Shown here: piece after piece, positions 9,844 through 22,020 of the stretch
How the letters are laid out: every line of letters begins with the position of its first letter
How positions within the stretch are numbered: position 1 is the stretch's first letter
Source: Alloascoidea africana
Taxonomy: Eukaryota > Ascomycota > Alloascoideomycetes > Alloascoideales > Alloascoideaceae
Direction: 5' to 3'
DNA length: 64,000 nt
NCBI GenBank assembly: GCA_030581615.1
Contig: JAKTTT010000001.1
Location: 1 to 64,000 of the forward strand
Made by a program: the position numbers and the translations under genes
Notes under the pieces: generated by a model
Database searches by the model: none
Seen by the model: only the letters and a program-made list of their open reading frames with translations
What the model was told of the DNA's origin: nothing

Positions 9844-10717
9844 TTGGCTTTCGTCTGGAGGAGTGCTTTTTAGTATATGGGCCTCGGTGAAAAGACGGAC
9901 AGGAAAGAAAGCCTTTCTCCGGGTTACAAAAACCGCTCGCAGAGGGCCAAACTCCGGCGAAAAGCTGACTGGACAAAAATGCTCCGGTGGATCTACATTA
10001 CTGCCTCTTCTACTCGTTGAAAGTGTACTATGTGCAATAATCGAGGACTCAACTTGATGCAATTCATTCTACACGGACCTACACAAACGTTCAAAGACAC
10101 ACGACTATTTCTATTGGTAACAGACAATATGTAGAAAACCACGACCATTACAGTACCATTTGATCGGTAAAGCAATGTATTCTCAAAACGGTTTACACGA
10201 CCGGTAATTAACCAAAGCACCCTGGTCTTGGTAAAGTTTAAGCGGGGCAAGGCCAATATACCTGCTTCGTCTTCTCCTTTTCAGGAACCCAAGTATCAAT
10301 TGAATTGTACTGAAGTTGGGGCAGATGAGGAGTTTCACGATGGGAAAAGCAAATATAAATGAAAATAACGGGCCAAAGTTTATTCTTGACTATATCTTAT
10401 GAGGTTATGGTATGTGGTTGATAAGAGTAAGGAAGAGAAGTGAAAAAAACTGGTGTTTATTCAAAAAGGGGCACAGTAGAGACCGGTACATGTTTTACAC
10501 ATGTTTTACACATGCTTCTAGATGCAAATCGTATTCAACAGTCCCATCTATTTTTTGTGGGACATTTACTTATCCAAAGAGTACGCATCTATGGTAGCGA
10601 CATTGCTATTAGTTCCAAATGATATAAGATATTATAGCTAAGTCGCTCATACATATACTGTATAGTTTAGCACTCTGGGGACCATAGAGATAACAGCAGT
10701 TTGCGCATATCAACAGA
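9844..10717. other. Intergenic between PET8 and FPR1
   Basis: I see no gene or conserved RNA. The stretch holds the PET8 upstream region and the FPR1 downstream region. Short open frames (for example 10412-10597) have no recognisable features, and their composition looks non-coding. Confidence 0.5.
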
Positions 10718-11186
10718 TCAATTGATTGACAGCAGCTCAACTTCGAACTATATAAAACGAAAACACGTTAGTGGACAAGCTCTTCAATAGAAATATCAGA
10801 AATTCAAACATACAATGAGAGTGGCATTTGGCGGGATAAGGCCCGGTAACCCTCGGTCACCATAAGCAAAGTCTCCCGTTATAGCCAATTTTGCTTTTTC
10901 TCCCAAAGAAAGCTTGGGAACTCCTTCATCCCAGCCCTTAATGACGTTGCCAACCCCAATTGTAGTCTGAAATGGACTGCCACGGCCACGTGAAGAATCG
11001 AACACAGTCCCGTCTTCAAGAGTGCCAACGTAGTGGATGGTCACATTGTCTCTTGGCTTCGGGAAAGTTTTGCCATCGCCTGAGCACAAGCACGACAGAC
11101 AGCCGATTATTAGTTTCGAGGGTTTACAAGGAAGACTAAAACAAAGACAGCGAACCTGAAGAGATGGTAGTAATCGTCACGCCCAT
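10718..11186 (-). CDS. FPR1: FKBP12-type peptidyl-prolyl isomerase
   Basis: This is a cytosolic and nuclear prolyl cis-trans isomerase and the receptor for FK506 and rapamycin. Minus-strand exons are 11156-11186, 10814-11079 and 10718-10747, giving 108 residues, exactly FKBP12 length. The protein starts [19 protein letters not shown] and shows the family hallmarks: [56 protein letters not shown]. The first donor (GTTCGC) is unusual, but phase and family alignment both demand it. The last exon is only 30 nt. A Reb1-like TTACCCGG lies at 11256-11263, 70 bp upstream of the ATG. Confidence 0.95.
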
Positions 11187-11601
11187 TGCACTCAACTGGG
11201 AGAGAAAGAGACCGCAACCTCTTGGAAAAGAGTGACATCATCTTAGTCGAGCGGGTTACCCGGTGCCGGCGCTGTGCTTTTCAGATCCTCAAAGTTGTGG
11301 TTAGGAACGAATTAAGTTGAGTCTGGCACTAGGTAACAGATTCTTTTCTGGTCTCGTTTCTAAGAATTAGTTTTAAGCAAATTGTTGTCGAGTAGATCAA
11401 TGTCTGGACTGCACGGCACTTATCTAGAGGAATACGAAGTGTGTCAATCACTCAGCACATGCTGAAAAACTCGCGGTACTAATAAAGTGATCATCGCTGT
11501 TGCAACAACTAGAGAAGAGAGAAAATACATTTTAATCGCTATAGTTCAGTTTTTACAATTCGCCGGACCTATTTCAAACGCAAACAGAAGCAGTTTCCCA
11601 T
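11187..11601. promoter_or_regulatory. FPR1 promoter region
   Basis: TTACCCGG (11256-11263) matches the core of a Reb1-type general regulatory factor site. No coding sequence is seen. The proximal part also contains GC-rich flanks (GGTGCCGGCGC). Confidence 0.5.
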
Positions 11602-12655
11602 TTAGATCTTCCACTCGGGCTTTCTCTTTTCCACAAAAGCAGACATGCCTTCCTTCTGATCCGAGGTTCCAAACAGCGAATGGAAAACAGTTCTCTCGTA
11701 CTTCAATCCATTGTCCAACTCAAGTTGTTCTGCTTGGTTAACACATTCCTTTGCTTTCTTAACGGAGATTCTACCGAATGATGCAATTTGGGACGCAAGC
11801 TTCACAGACTCTGGAACGACTTGATCAGCTGGATAAACTCTAGAAACCAATCCCCATCTGTCTGCTTCTTGAGCAGTAAACTTGCGGCCAGAGAGAATGT
11901 ATTCCATTGCGCGAGACTTGCCAATGGCGCGGATTAAGCGCTGTGTGCCTCCAGCTCCTGGAATAATCCCTAAGGTGATTTCAGGCTGTCCAAAGACAGC
12001 TTTCTCTCCAGCGTAAATGACGTCGCAACTAGTAGAGCGATTTTAGTTAGAATCGGCAGACATATCCCATGTTGAAAATTGTCTATACCAACCTCATTGC
12101 AAGCTCACAACCACCTCCAAGCTACACTGTCGTGTTAGAACCAATTGCTAGGTATCCACAAGCTTACATTCGTAAATTTACTCACAGCAAACCCATTAAC
12201 GGCTGCAATAATGGGCTTGGGGAACTCGACAATTTTGCTCCATGATTTGATGAAATCCCTGTTCAAGACGTCTTCCACCGAAAGAGACTGCATCTCCTTG
12301 ATATCAGCGCCAGCTATGAGAAAGGTGAGTATTATAACGTCGACATGACCGGGATGTGTCCCCACTCACCAGCAAAAGCCTTCTCGCTTCCGGTCAACAC
12401 AACCGCGCCAACCTCTTTGTCCTCTTTCAATGTGAGCAAAGTCGCGTTCAACTCATCGATGAGGGGCGTGCAAAGAGCGTTGTAGGCTTTAGGGCGGTTG
12501 AGAGTGATCAGGGCAACGCCAGTCTCGGGATTTGATACCTTGAGGTATTCCAGGTCAGGAAAAGACGAGATCATTCGGAATTGTGACAGATAGTTCACTC
12601 GAGGAGCTCTCAAGCGCAAAGCAGGGAGAGTTGATCTGGGAATAAGAGAAAACAT
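11602..12655 (-). CDS. Mitochondrial enoyl-CoA hydratase (ECHS1-type)
   Basis: The enzyme hydrates trans-2-enoyl-CoA to L-3-hydroxyacyl-CoA in beta-oxidation or branched-chain amino-acid breakdown. Minus-strand exons are 12370-12655, 12186-12313, 12093-12121 (29 nt) and 11602-12028, giving 289 residues, the length of animal ECHS1 (290). The N-terminus ([19 protein letters not shown]) is Arg-rich and lacks acidic residues, as in a matrix-targeting presequence. The crotonase core shows [12 protein letters not shown] (oxyanion-hole region), [15 protein letters not shown] and [19 protein letters not shown], so both catalytic glutamates of the family (in CELAM and QPEITLG) are present. Classical budding yeasts lack this mitochondrial form; filamentous fungi and some early-diverging yeasts keep it. 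Confidence 0.92.
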
Positions 12656-13049
12656 CGGGGGCTTTTGGTGCTGTACGGTTCCAATTCGGGGGGTGCAGTC
12701 TAGGAGGGGGTCTAATGCTGGAGGAGTGGAAGCTGGACGAGAAGAGGAATTTCGTGCGGTTTAGTACTGATGGCCGTGGAGGCTCCCCACACGTCCAGCT
12801 CCTCCTTTCCTCCTCACCGCCCTCCGCGAGCCGAGAAGATTCAGCTCGCCGGGCCCAAAACGAGACAATCGCTCTATGGCAGCAACTACGAATTCGAGCT
12901 GCTTCCGACCTCCACCGATGGCCGCGATGAGTAGCCACTAGGCGGTCCGTTACGTGCAAATAGGAGGAATTAAAATAAGAACAGTCAAATCACATCTCAT
13001 AAATACTAGATTACAGGGCAGCGAGGAGGCCCTAGGACAATCCTGGCTC
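12656..13049. other. Intergenic: enoyl-CoA hydratase promoter / permease 3' end
   Basis: This is about 390 bp, relatively GC-rich in the half nearest the hydratase gene. I see no gene. Open frames across it are shadows of the GC-rich composition. Confidence 0.4.
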
Positions 13050-14801
13050 TTAGCACCAGTATCTATACCAGCGGTAGTAGAACGGCCGGCTCTGGATCAT
13101 GGCTTTTTCGTCTGCAAGCTCTTCTCTGAGGAGATCCAAGTCAAACTCCCTCCGTCCCAAGTCAATGTCTATGTCTTCCACCTTGACATACAACTGGAAG
13201 TTTTTCTTGTAGATCTTGTAGCCCAGCCAGCAAATAATAATCACTGGCGCTGCTAAATATGCTTTGAAAAACGAAGCGGCATCTGCCTTGTTGGAGCCTA
13301 GCGGGAAAAGGGCAACCCAAAACTGAACCACCAGCACCAAAATGTTGATCGCCAGCCCATATACCGAGCCTATCGTGCCGGATTGAGATACAAATGCTAG
13401 CTCGTCTAGTCCTCTTCCTCTGTAGTAAAGTGTGTATCGGAATCGCAAATGGGCTGCGCAGATTGAACCCCATGTTGCGATAAAGGATAAACCTGTCAAA
13501 GCAACAAGCCAATTGAACACCTCGCCCGCTTGCTCAGAAGCCGAAACAAAACACATCATTCCGAACATCAAATTGACCATAACCGCAACTAACGGCCGCC
13601 CTCTATTATCGATGTAGGCAAACAGTTTAGGCGCCTGGCCTTGTAGGCCCAGAGCAGCCAGTGTTCTGGAGCCAGCGTAAACGGCTGAGTTGGCAACAGA
13701 TAGAACAGATATGAGAATGCAGACATTCATCACCGTGCTGAGTCCAGTTATTCCTGCTGTTTTGGTGGCGATGATGAAGGGACTCGTACTGGAGTCATAA
13801 TTGCTGCTTCCTGCTAGCAACTGAGGATGATCGTAAGGAATAATCAGCCCGACAACAAATAGTCCAAGGATGTAAAACAGTGTGATTCTCCAGAAAATCT
13901 GCTTCGTTGCCCGTGGTATAATTCTACGGGGATTCTCTGATTCAGAAGATGCCAAACCAACGATCTCAGTCCCTCCAAAAGCAAACGACGCAAGCACAAA
14001 AACAGAGCAAACACCTTTGAAACCATTCGAAAATGCTCCTGGATCTTTCCAGTACTTTACCCCTATAAATTGACCTTTCGGACCACCCCCACAGTCAATA
14101 ACAATTCCTAGTATGATGAACCCAACAACGGCAATCACTTTCAACGTGGAAAATATAAACTCTGTTTCGCCATATCCCCTTACCCCGAATAAATTAAGAA
14201 AGACAATTAAAAGGTAAAAGACTGCCACAAGAATCACTGGGTTAAACTTTGGGTTCCAGTACTCAATAATAATTCCGGATGCCACCAACTCCAATGGGAG
14301 TAATGTACACCAGCCCATAGCGTAGTTCCAGCCCATAGCAAATCCCCAGGACGGGTCCAGAAATCTTGTTGAGAAAGCGGAAGCACCGCCAGACACTGGG
14401 AATGCCACTGCTAATTCTCCAAGAGCGTGTACCGTACAGAAAATCATGGATCCAATTAGTATCCAGGCGATCAAAAGACCAGCTGGACCGCCATTTGAAA
14501 GAGCATTGCCTGACCCAATAAAGAAGCCAGTTCCGATGCAGCTTCCTAGTGATATCATCTGAAGGTGACGGCCCTTTAGACACCGATTAAGGGGGACATT
14601 GGTTGTGGCAATAATGGCTCTCTCCAGCTCTGGTAAATCTGGATCTGGTTCTTCAAATTCAACTCTTCTGAAGGAATCTTTAAATTCCTGCCATCTATTG
14701 ACCACCTTATTCTCATGTTGATAATAAAATGAATCGCTGTCTACATTTTCCGATTGATATGACTGTCTTTCTGGATCTTTTGCAATACGTTGGTTGAGCA
14801 T
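13050..14801 (-). CDS. Amino-acid permease (YAT/Gap1 family)
   Basis: This is a plasma-membrane proton/amino-acid symporter of the APC superfamily, fungal YAT subfamily. It is a single exon of 583 residues, a typical length. A hydrophilic cytosolic N-terminus of about 90 residues leads into the signature LNRCLKGRHLQMISLGSCIG, then GTGFFIGSGNALSNGGPAG. About 12 membrane segments follow, including AFAFGGTEIVGLASSESENP and VANSAVYAGSRTLAALG, both conserved in substrate-binding helices. The C-terminal tail ends with YRWYRYWC, typical of the family. Substrate range cannot be told from sequence. About 3.7 kb of apparently empty DNA lies upstream, compatible with a long regulatory region. Confidence 0.93.
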   Translation of the reverse strand: MLNQRIAKDPERQSYQSENVDSDSFYYQHENKVVNRWQEFKDSFRRVEFEEPDPDLPELERAIIATTNVPLNRCLKGRHLQMISLGSCIGTGFFIGSGNALSNGGPAGLLIAWILIGSMIFCTVHALGELAVAFPVSGGASAFSTRFLDPSWGFAMGWNYAMGWCTLLPLELVASGIIIEYWNPKFNPVILVAVFYLLIVFLNLFGVRGYGETEFIFSTLKVIAVVGFIILGIVIDCGGGPKGQFIGVKYWKDPGAFSNGFKGVCSVFVLASFAFGGTEIVGLASSESENPRRIIPRATKQIFWRITLFYILGLFVVGLIIPYDHPQLLAGSSNYDSSTSPFIIATKTAGITGLSTVMNVCILISVLSVANSAVYAGSRTLAALGLQGQAPKLFAYIDNRGRPLVAVMVNLMFGMMCFVSASEQAGEVFNWLVALTGLSFIATWGSICAAHLRFRYTLYYRGRGLDELAFVSQSGTIGSVYGLAINILVLVVQFWVALFPLGSNKADAASFFKAYLAAPVIIICWLGYKIYKKNFQLYVKVEDIDIDLGRREFDLDLLREELADEKAMIQSRPFYYRWYRYWC

Positions 14802-17800
14802 AGTTTGCTGAAAAATCTGATAATAAAGGAGCGACTATAAAGACACACTTGTTCCCACAAGATGAAGTGGAAATTCTAAAGTCAGGTTTTTGAAAGATTT
14901 TGACATTGCGACTGATATAAATAAAAGGGTGGGGAATATGCTTTTAAAAAATTATTGCTTTCTTGATATGCATTAATATCTGTAAGATATCTGCAAGATA
15001 AAATACAACGAACACTACGCAGACTTCCAAACTTTTCTAGCCGCGTTCTCATCAAGGTACTTGGTTATCTGAAAGTGATTAAGCACAAGACATTAAAAAT
15101 ATGTTTCTATTTTTGTTTTTTTTCTTCATCTTTTCAATTACACACAGACCTATATTATGACGGGATTGGCACTTTAATGAACCTGAGAAGTGTATTCCAC
15201 CGTTATGGGCATATATCAGCTAACATTTATTAAACGAAGCCTTGTAAGCACATTTGAGCTGGAAACAGACTATAAACGTATTTTTATCCTCCTTGAGCTA
15301 ATCAATCTGGAAAACAATTTGTTCTGTAGGAAAGTTGCAGCAGCCTGAGATATCATTGTTGGGAAAGATAATTGAGATAGAAACAGGGATGACGCTTTTA
15401 TGAAAGATAATAGTTGTTGCCTATCAGAATCGTTGTTCACAATTCATAAGGCTAACATCCTCTCTGCTTTTTGGCTCAACTTCTACTATCATTTCAAGTT
15501 TTCTCAAGGAGAAGCAAGGAAAAAGATTCGCATGAAAAAGGTTTGAATCACAATCCTGCTTATCAGATCTTGAGCCCAATTTTTAATACAGTAACTCCAG
15601 TAAAGATTATAAGCAGATATCCTGTTGAGTTTTAAACTGGAAATCCATGAACTTAGGGCATCTGCAGCTTCGAGTATAAGGCTCGTTTAGAATTCCCTTT
15701 TTTGCAGCAAAAAAGAAGCAATCTGGTTCGAAAAACTCAGCTTGTTTAGTTGAATATGAAGGGCACACAGCATTATCTATCTAAATCGTATGTCAAGAAT
15801 TTGACAAGTGCATTATCGCTCCGAATGAGAAGTTTATACCCAGAAACCGCCTACTTTCCGCTGCATAGTCATCTGGAGACACATTTATCTTCCCTTCAGT
15901 GTAGAACATTATTAACCAAATGCTTCTATAAAACTTGAACTTTTAAGTCCCATAATTGGTTTGATCTGCTTATTCAGTAAGTGCTATGTTACAAGTGGTA
16001 ACAGTGAGAATCTTGATCTAGAGTAGCAGCTTAAATAAATATTGGAATATAACCCCAAATTGCAATGTCCTTCGGGAATAAACCAAACCGTGAAAAGATC
16101 TATACAGGATAATCATGACACAACGGTCTCGGCATGTATCTCAACTTTTGAAACAAGCTTCAAGTGAAAATATGGACTTGGTACCTCAGCTTACATGCAA
16201 GCTGACAGGGCCCCGGGATGTCCTGGCGCATGATGACCATTCGAGAAGTTAGCGCACTCTATACCTCTTTCCAAGACAAGGCGGCTAAAATGTAATGTCG
16301 ATTTGGCAGTAATTGGTGCTTCACTGCAGGTATTCACCCAGTCAATGCCAGATTATACGTATCTGTCCGTATCTATCGACTTATGCAACCAGCTGCAGTT
16401 TAGATTTCATGGCAAAGCTTGCTCCTTGGCCCCTTCTAAAGTGTATTACAGGAACCTACAGTATGGTTCAAGTAAAAGAAATACTTTTTGGTTCGGCGTT
16501 TTGGCGTTTTGAACCATTTCCACCACTCCCGTGTGTTTAGCCCCGCCTGTACTTCATGAAGTATTATAAAAACTAGTTTAGGATGTAGTGAGATTAATGT
16601 GACCCTCCTTTGTGACTGTGTAGAAGCCAGAAAAATATCCTCCTTCAATCTGTCAAAATGGATGCTGTCAAAATGCATAAAACAAAAAAAAAATCCATTT
16701 GTCCTGTCTTCAATCGATGAGATTTTCCTTCGCCTGGAAATCTGTCTCAGTTTTCTTTGTAGTACTTCATCAAATTCTAATATGTAAAAGTGAGAATGTT
16801 TTCTCAACTCTTTCAATTATGTATTTTTCTTTGGTCAAATCAGCAGCTTACTTTTCCTACGCTCTAATACTTAGCTGTCCCAATTTGAACCCTAGAACAT
16901 AAACTCGTCAACCGAGAAATCTACAATCTTACAATTTTGGTTTACGGAACATTCCACCCCTCGTCTTTGTTGCTGCGTTTTGAAGGTAGTTGTACTTGAA
17001 AATGCCACCTTTCTTCACTTACACCTTTTTCGCTTTTTCTCTGAAATGTTAAGATTATTATTGCTCGATGCCTTTCGGCAATAAGGCTAATATTGCGCCA
17101 AAGAGCCCATAAATGCCTACTGTTTCACCTCTTTTGTGTATATTTTGACTGGCCGCTATTTACTGGGAGCTTTTACTTTAAAGACTTGATCATTCAAGTT
17201 CAAAGTGCATATTGATCTACTCTGTGGCACTTTTTACGCTTACTATGAGAAGACATATTGAGAATATGATCAAGAATGGAAGCAATACTATTGTGCGTTC
17301 TCATTTTAGTTGCTGTGTTGTGTTAATCTTGAGCTAATTTATTATTCTCTTGGGAATAGTTACACAACAAAAGAAAAATACCAATCTCGCTATGTCCTAA
17401 AATCCATTAGACTATCTTTCATAATCTATCCAAAACTAAAAGTGTGGATGAACAAGTGGAGTGGTGGTGGGTTGGGAGAAAAGGAGTAAAAACTTGTAAA
17501 TCTGTTTTTGAATGCGTACTTGGTAAGTTGTTGACCGCCGTGGTTTTTCTTTCCTGATAGAGATCGTCTTGTCTTTTCGAAAGGTATACAACGTTTGAAT
17601 TTGACACGAAAGCTACCAACTGATGAACCAACTACAACTATTGAGAATATTATTTGATCTGATATAGATCTTATCTCATCACAGAATTCACGCTACACTT
17701 ACAACTTTTACGTAGCCCTAACAGAGTATGAAGTTTTGCTTGTACATCTTTTATCAAAATTAAGTTTTGACCTCAGAACATGATTCTCTGCCAAAGGAAA

Positions 17801-18523
17801 CAACTCAAACCTGATGCACGAACAGCAAGTCAAATACTGATTTATCTGAACTGACAGCTGTATACTTTATTACAAGAGTTTTCATGCCAAGTGCTCACAA
17901 TTGGTCAATGAGAAAAATCAACATCTCTGTGGAATGTATGAGCGAGGAAATATCGTGAGATAAAGGTTATTGTTATCGATTTACAACATTCAAACTTGTT
18001 CTTTTACCATCTAGTGAATACATGCTCTATTTATGTGAAGCTATGTTGTGAGGCGATACGAGGTCGCATATGCGAGACCAAGTAAAACCACGAAGAAACG
18101 AATGTAGCAGTTATATGGGGTAGTTTGCATGGTTTTGGATTAATGCGTTATCATCCAGATACTACAATCTCAAGTTTACACAATTATAGACAAAATCTCA
18201 AAATACCAAGGAAAAAGTGCCAAGAAATGCACTTGGAGAGAATTGCTTAATGTAGCACATAGCTATACTCACAATCCTGATATTGACGGGCTTATTTGCA
18301 TTCTTTTTCGCTGCGGGAAACAAAGCCCAACTTCTGGTGTGCTTGAAGCCCAACCTTACTGACTTTAAGCATACTGATTCTCCATGACTATATCATTAAT
18401 TGCAAACATATTCTTATTACCTGATGAATTTAAATACGTTTTTTTAGTAGTACAACTCGTTATGCTTTTTTGATGCTAGTAATAGGAAAAAGCATTAATT
18501 GATAAGCAATGATCTATTACCCT
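14802..18523. other. 3.7 kb AT-rich stretch without a recognisable gene
   Basis: This region lies between the permease start and the CENP-H 3' end. It is AT-rich, and only short unsupported open frames occur (for example 16303-16512 on plus, 16436-16816 on minus). I found no tRNA-like B box, snRNA motif or LTR remnant by eye. It may be the permease's upstream regulatory region, or hold a non-coding RNA that I cannot detect. Confidence 0.4.
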
Positions 18524-19632
18524 CTATCCCGCAGACTTTGATAATGAAATTGCAGCTGCCTCTAAAAATTCATCATCCCCAGTTTCTCCTCCATCCAAAC
18601 AGAACAAAACAATCTCCCGTAGCTTTGGGTCGTCAACCCAATCAAGCCCGGAAGCAACAACCATGGCCTATTACACGTTAGTCGCATACACAAACACAAG
18701 AAAATCTATGACTACACTTACTGATGTCAATTCCTTTAAAATTTTGGTTTGAAGAATGTTCACTTCATGTTTGCTTTTAAGACATTAGTTGCGAACCATG
18801 CCTTAAATCATGTATAAGCACATACTCTTTTAATGATTTCAAATTGTTTAATTCTGTTTCCTTTTTATTGCCAATTTTGCTTTGCTTGATTTTGGTCGTG
18901 TGGATCTGCTTCATCAATTCAGTCGCGATCTCCTTATTTGCTTTAATCATTGCCGAATTCTGCTGCTGTAAAACCGTGACCTCTTTGTACTTGCTTCGCA
19001 ATTCGCCTTGGTCCAACCTAAGCAGCTTAGATCCCAGTTCATCACGAAGCTGTAATGATTGTAATAGAGAACTGAAAATACGTTAGACCAGATAGAAAAT
19101 GGCACAACACATTGGGACCACCTACTTTTCTCTTGTCGTTGCACCTTTCCTCTGATAAACAGATTTCAGGACAGAAGTTGTTGCCATCGTTCTACAACAC
19201 ATTGTTAAAATACACATGAACACCCATAATCATGCTCAAAAAGACTGACGTTTCAAAGGCAAGATTCCGTGTTTCGAATAGATGGTCCATGTATTGGATC
19301 AAGTTTTCCATATCTTTTGATTCGTCTTCGTCGTTTAGGCCTTCATTTTCCGTACTGGTTGTCAAATCGTGCAACTTGTACGCTGAATTTGTTTCTTTCA
19401 CCTTTCCATAGTCCCAATCAACGTTCGCATTGGCCGTTTGATCTACAATAGTCAAGTTCTTTGCACGGTCGTTCATTTCTCTAAAGTCTTCAAGGTAGCT
19501 TTGCTCCAGCTTCAGCAGCCCGCTGGCAACCGAGCTCGTGGGAACTTTTGGAATGCCAAACTTGTGTTCCAAAAACTCCTTATTGGTAAGAAACTGACGG
19601 CATTGTGCCTTTAAGTCTCCGTTGTTATCCAT
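18524..19632 (-). CDS. MCM16: CENP-H / Mcm16 / Fta3, inner kinetochore subunit
   Basis: CENP-H is a subunit of the constitutive centromere-associated network (Ctf19 complex in budding yeast, Sim4 in fission yeast). Five minus-strand exons join in frame: 19250-19632, 19126-19191, 18826-19071, 18722-18773 and 18524-18667, giving 296 residues. The middle is a long coiled coil (LRDELGSKLLRLDQGELRSKY through NKKETELNNLKSLK). The C-terminal SGLDWVDDPKLREIVL matches the terminal motif of vertebrate CENP-H (SRVNWAEDPALKEIVL), which is the basis of the call. An in-frame ATG at 19677 would add 15 residues; I prefer 19632. A TCACGTG (Cbf1-type E-box) lies at 19683-19689 and a Reb1-like CCGGGTAA at 19712-19719. 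Confidence 0.8.
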
Positions 19633-20381
19633 GGCCGGGGGAATATCGAGATGGAGGAGCTTAAATGGTGAACGCAAACAGAGTCACGTGTGATGGAAGG
19701 TGAAAATTTGGCCGGGTAACGCTGTTATTATGCATGCGAAACAGCTCATCATCTGGTGAAAAACAGCCTGTCATATTGTGGATTTACCATTCTTAGGGTA
19801 GAGGCTTAAAACCAGCCGAGTTAATTCAATACTTAGAGTTGGACGGCTGGTTTTTGGGACCATTTATGAGTGTTTCAGGTCAGTACTGCCAGTACTACTT
19901 GTGAACTACCCTGACAGCCTCAACAATCTTGTAGTTTGCTAAAGAAAACCCGAATGTATTCATGTGCCCCTTTCGTAACCGTCTTCAGCTACTATCGCAT
20001 TCGAGTAGCCAGTATAGATCATGCGATAAGCATCAATGTTTATTGCACACTACTCTGGGCGAAGGAAAAGGGACATCAAAAATTCAAATAGGCCCATAGC
20101 GGTAAAAGCAGGCAACATATCTTGATCTAAAGAAAACTCGTAACTGCTATCTGCTCATCTTATTTCCACCTACCGGGCTGCTAGATCGGAGAGAACACAG
20201 AGTGCTAGCCTGGCGGTGCGGAATAGAAATGGAACCGATACCAGCAGGTTGAAGGCTTGGAAACAAACTTTAGATTGACTCCATAGTGGAGTGCCAGACA
20301 CCCTCTTATGCCCCATTGGACACTTGTTCTTTCCGTTGCTTCCTCTTGCCTCTCTGCTAACCAGACCAGCCTATCCACACA
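19633..20381. promoter_or_regulatory. Divergent promoter region CENP-H / ERD2
   Basis: About 750 bp separate two divergent genes. CENP-H-proximal TCACGTG (19683-19689) and CCGGGTAA (19712-19719) are likely general regulatory sites. No coding sequence is evident. Nothing obvious marks the ERD2-proximal half. Confidence 0.5.
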
Positions 20382-21017
20382 ATGAATATCTTCCGATTAG
20401 TGGGCGATCTGGCACACCTGGTCAGCATCTTCATTCTGTTAGAAAAGATCCGCAAATCCAAGTCTTCGGCTGGCTTGTCTCTGAAAACCCAAATCCTTTA
20501 CACTATAGTCTTCGTTACGCGGTATCTGGACCTCGTTCTAAAATGGATCAATCTTTACCTCTTTTTAATGAAAATTCTATACATTTCATCTTCAGTCTAC
20601 ATCTTGTATCTCTTAACTTACAAGTACAAACCACCGAAAGGAAATGTTGACACATTTAAAATCGAGTATTTGCTTGGCGGCTCGTTTATCCTCGCGCTAA
20701 TCACCACAACGGATTACAGCTTTATCGAGGTAGCTTGGTCATTCAGCATATGGCTGGAAGCTGTTGCAATTCTCCCTCAACTTTTCATCCTCCGGCGCCT
20801 TGGAGAAGCCGAGACAATTACTACACACTACATCTTTGCTCTAGGTGTCTACCGGGCATTGTATATTCCCAATTGGATTTATAGATGGGCTATTGGGGAT
20901 AAAACGTTGTGGTTTCCTGTATTTGCAGGCATTATACAGACGGCGATCTATTCCGATTTCTTTTACATCTACTACACCAAGGTGATGAAAGGAGAGAAGT
21001 TTGAGCTACCTCAGTAG
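20382..21017 (+). CDS. ERD2: Erd2, HDEL/KDEL receptor
   Basis: Erd2 is a seven-TM Golgi protein that captures soluble ER residents bearing HDEL/KDEL tails and returns them to the ER in COPI vesicles. It is a single exon of 211 residues, the usual length. The start MNIFRLVGDLAHLVSIFILL is the conserved N-terminus. Other hallmarks are SKSSAGLSLKTQILY, VFVTRYLDL, the PQLFILRRLGEAETITTHYIFALG block and YRALYIPNWIYRW near the end. It converges on PRE7 with 64 bp between stops. Confidence 0.96.
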   Translation: MNIFRLVGDLAHLVSIFILLEKIRKSKSSAGLSLKTQILYTIVFVTRYLDLVLKWINLYLFLMKILYISSSVYILYLLTYKYKPPKGNVDTFKIEYLLGGSFILALITTTDYSFIEVAWSFSIWLEAVAILPQLFILRRLGEAETITTHYIFALGVYRALYIPNWIYRWAIGDKTLWFPVFAGIIQTAIYSDFFYIYYTKVMKGEKFELPQ

Positions 21018-21081
21018 GCTGAAAAACCAACAGTTCTATCTTTAATCGCGATTTATTGTAACACATGTTGCGTGAACGAGT

Positions 21082-21957
21082 CTAATCTCTCTTTAATGGA
21101 TAATACTCTTTTCTAACCCCTTCTTTCGTAATGATAAAAATTTCCAGTCCATCTCCAACGTGAATGTGCCTCTCTGTGGCAGAACTGAAGGCATCACGAA
21201 CTAGCTTCAAAACCTCGTCAAGCTCCAGATATTCCAATTGCCTCTTTTCGGTTCCATTTGATTCTGGTTTGTACTGGTTTTTGAAGTTTACCTGGTTGTC
21301 CAAAAAAGGCATGATCAAGCTCGCGGCCGCCCCACCAGCTCTACACTGTTCTCGTTCATACGATCCAACAGGATCGAAGGAATAGACCGCACCCATTCCG
21401 TCTTCATCCAGCCCTGCAATAATAGTGTGGACATAGTAAGGGAAAAACCGCTTGTAGTAGAGAAGACTTTGTATACGTCTTGCGGCAGACTTTAAGCTCA
21501 GTTTTTTGTTGTGATTGAAATGATACCACTGAAATGGCTAAATGTTAGGGAAAGACTATCACAATTTACAATCAACCTAGGCTTACCTTCAATTGCTGCT
21601 GGAAAGTTTCAACGAGACTGTCTCCATCTGCTGCAAATCCATTTGCAGACATGACAATGTTGTCGCCAACATCGAACACTTTTGGCTCATATCGAGAGTT
21701 GATACTATAGCCTGTGACATGCCTGGTGTCGCCAGCAAGGACTGCAAAGTCCTTACCAGCAATTCCAAGAATAGTTCCACCATTGTCTAAATATCAGTTG
21801 TCTAAGGTCAGTAGGTCTCTTGGAACGCTAAATCGAATATTCTTTCATCATGAGCGCAGATGGCAAAGTTGTCTCGGAAGTCCAGCATACCTGAATAAGG
21901 GTTGAATCTGTGTTCAATGGGCACTTGAACTGGATCCTGAGTGTACGATGAAGTCAT
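21082..21957 (-). CDS. PRE7: 20S proteasome subunit beta-6 (Pre7)
   Basis: Pre7 is a non-catalytic beta subunit of the 20S core (beta-6, also called C5). Minus-strand exons are 21891-21957, 21587-21786 and 21082-21528, giving 237 residues against 241 in S. cerevisiae. Family signatures are EHRFNPYS, NGGTILGIAGKDFAVLAGDTR, SRYEPKVFD, MSANGFAADGD, FFPYYVHTIIAGLDEDG and VYSFDPVGSYEREQCRAGGAA. The tail ends in KRD. GGTGGCGAA, a variant of the proteasome-associated control element, lies at 22021-22029. Confidence 0.96.
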
Positions 21958-22020
21958 AACTGCGGTTTGAGTTTGCCTATTCAGTTATTGTCAGAGGGTG
22001 GGAGCGATGGAGCAGTGGCA

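Noticed and set aside
16436-16816. 126-codon minus-strand frame in the 3.7 kb empty stretch
   Set aside because: No ATG context or domain support and low-complexity Arg/Lys/Phe content typical of AT-rich non-coding DNA.
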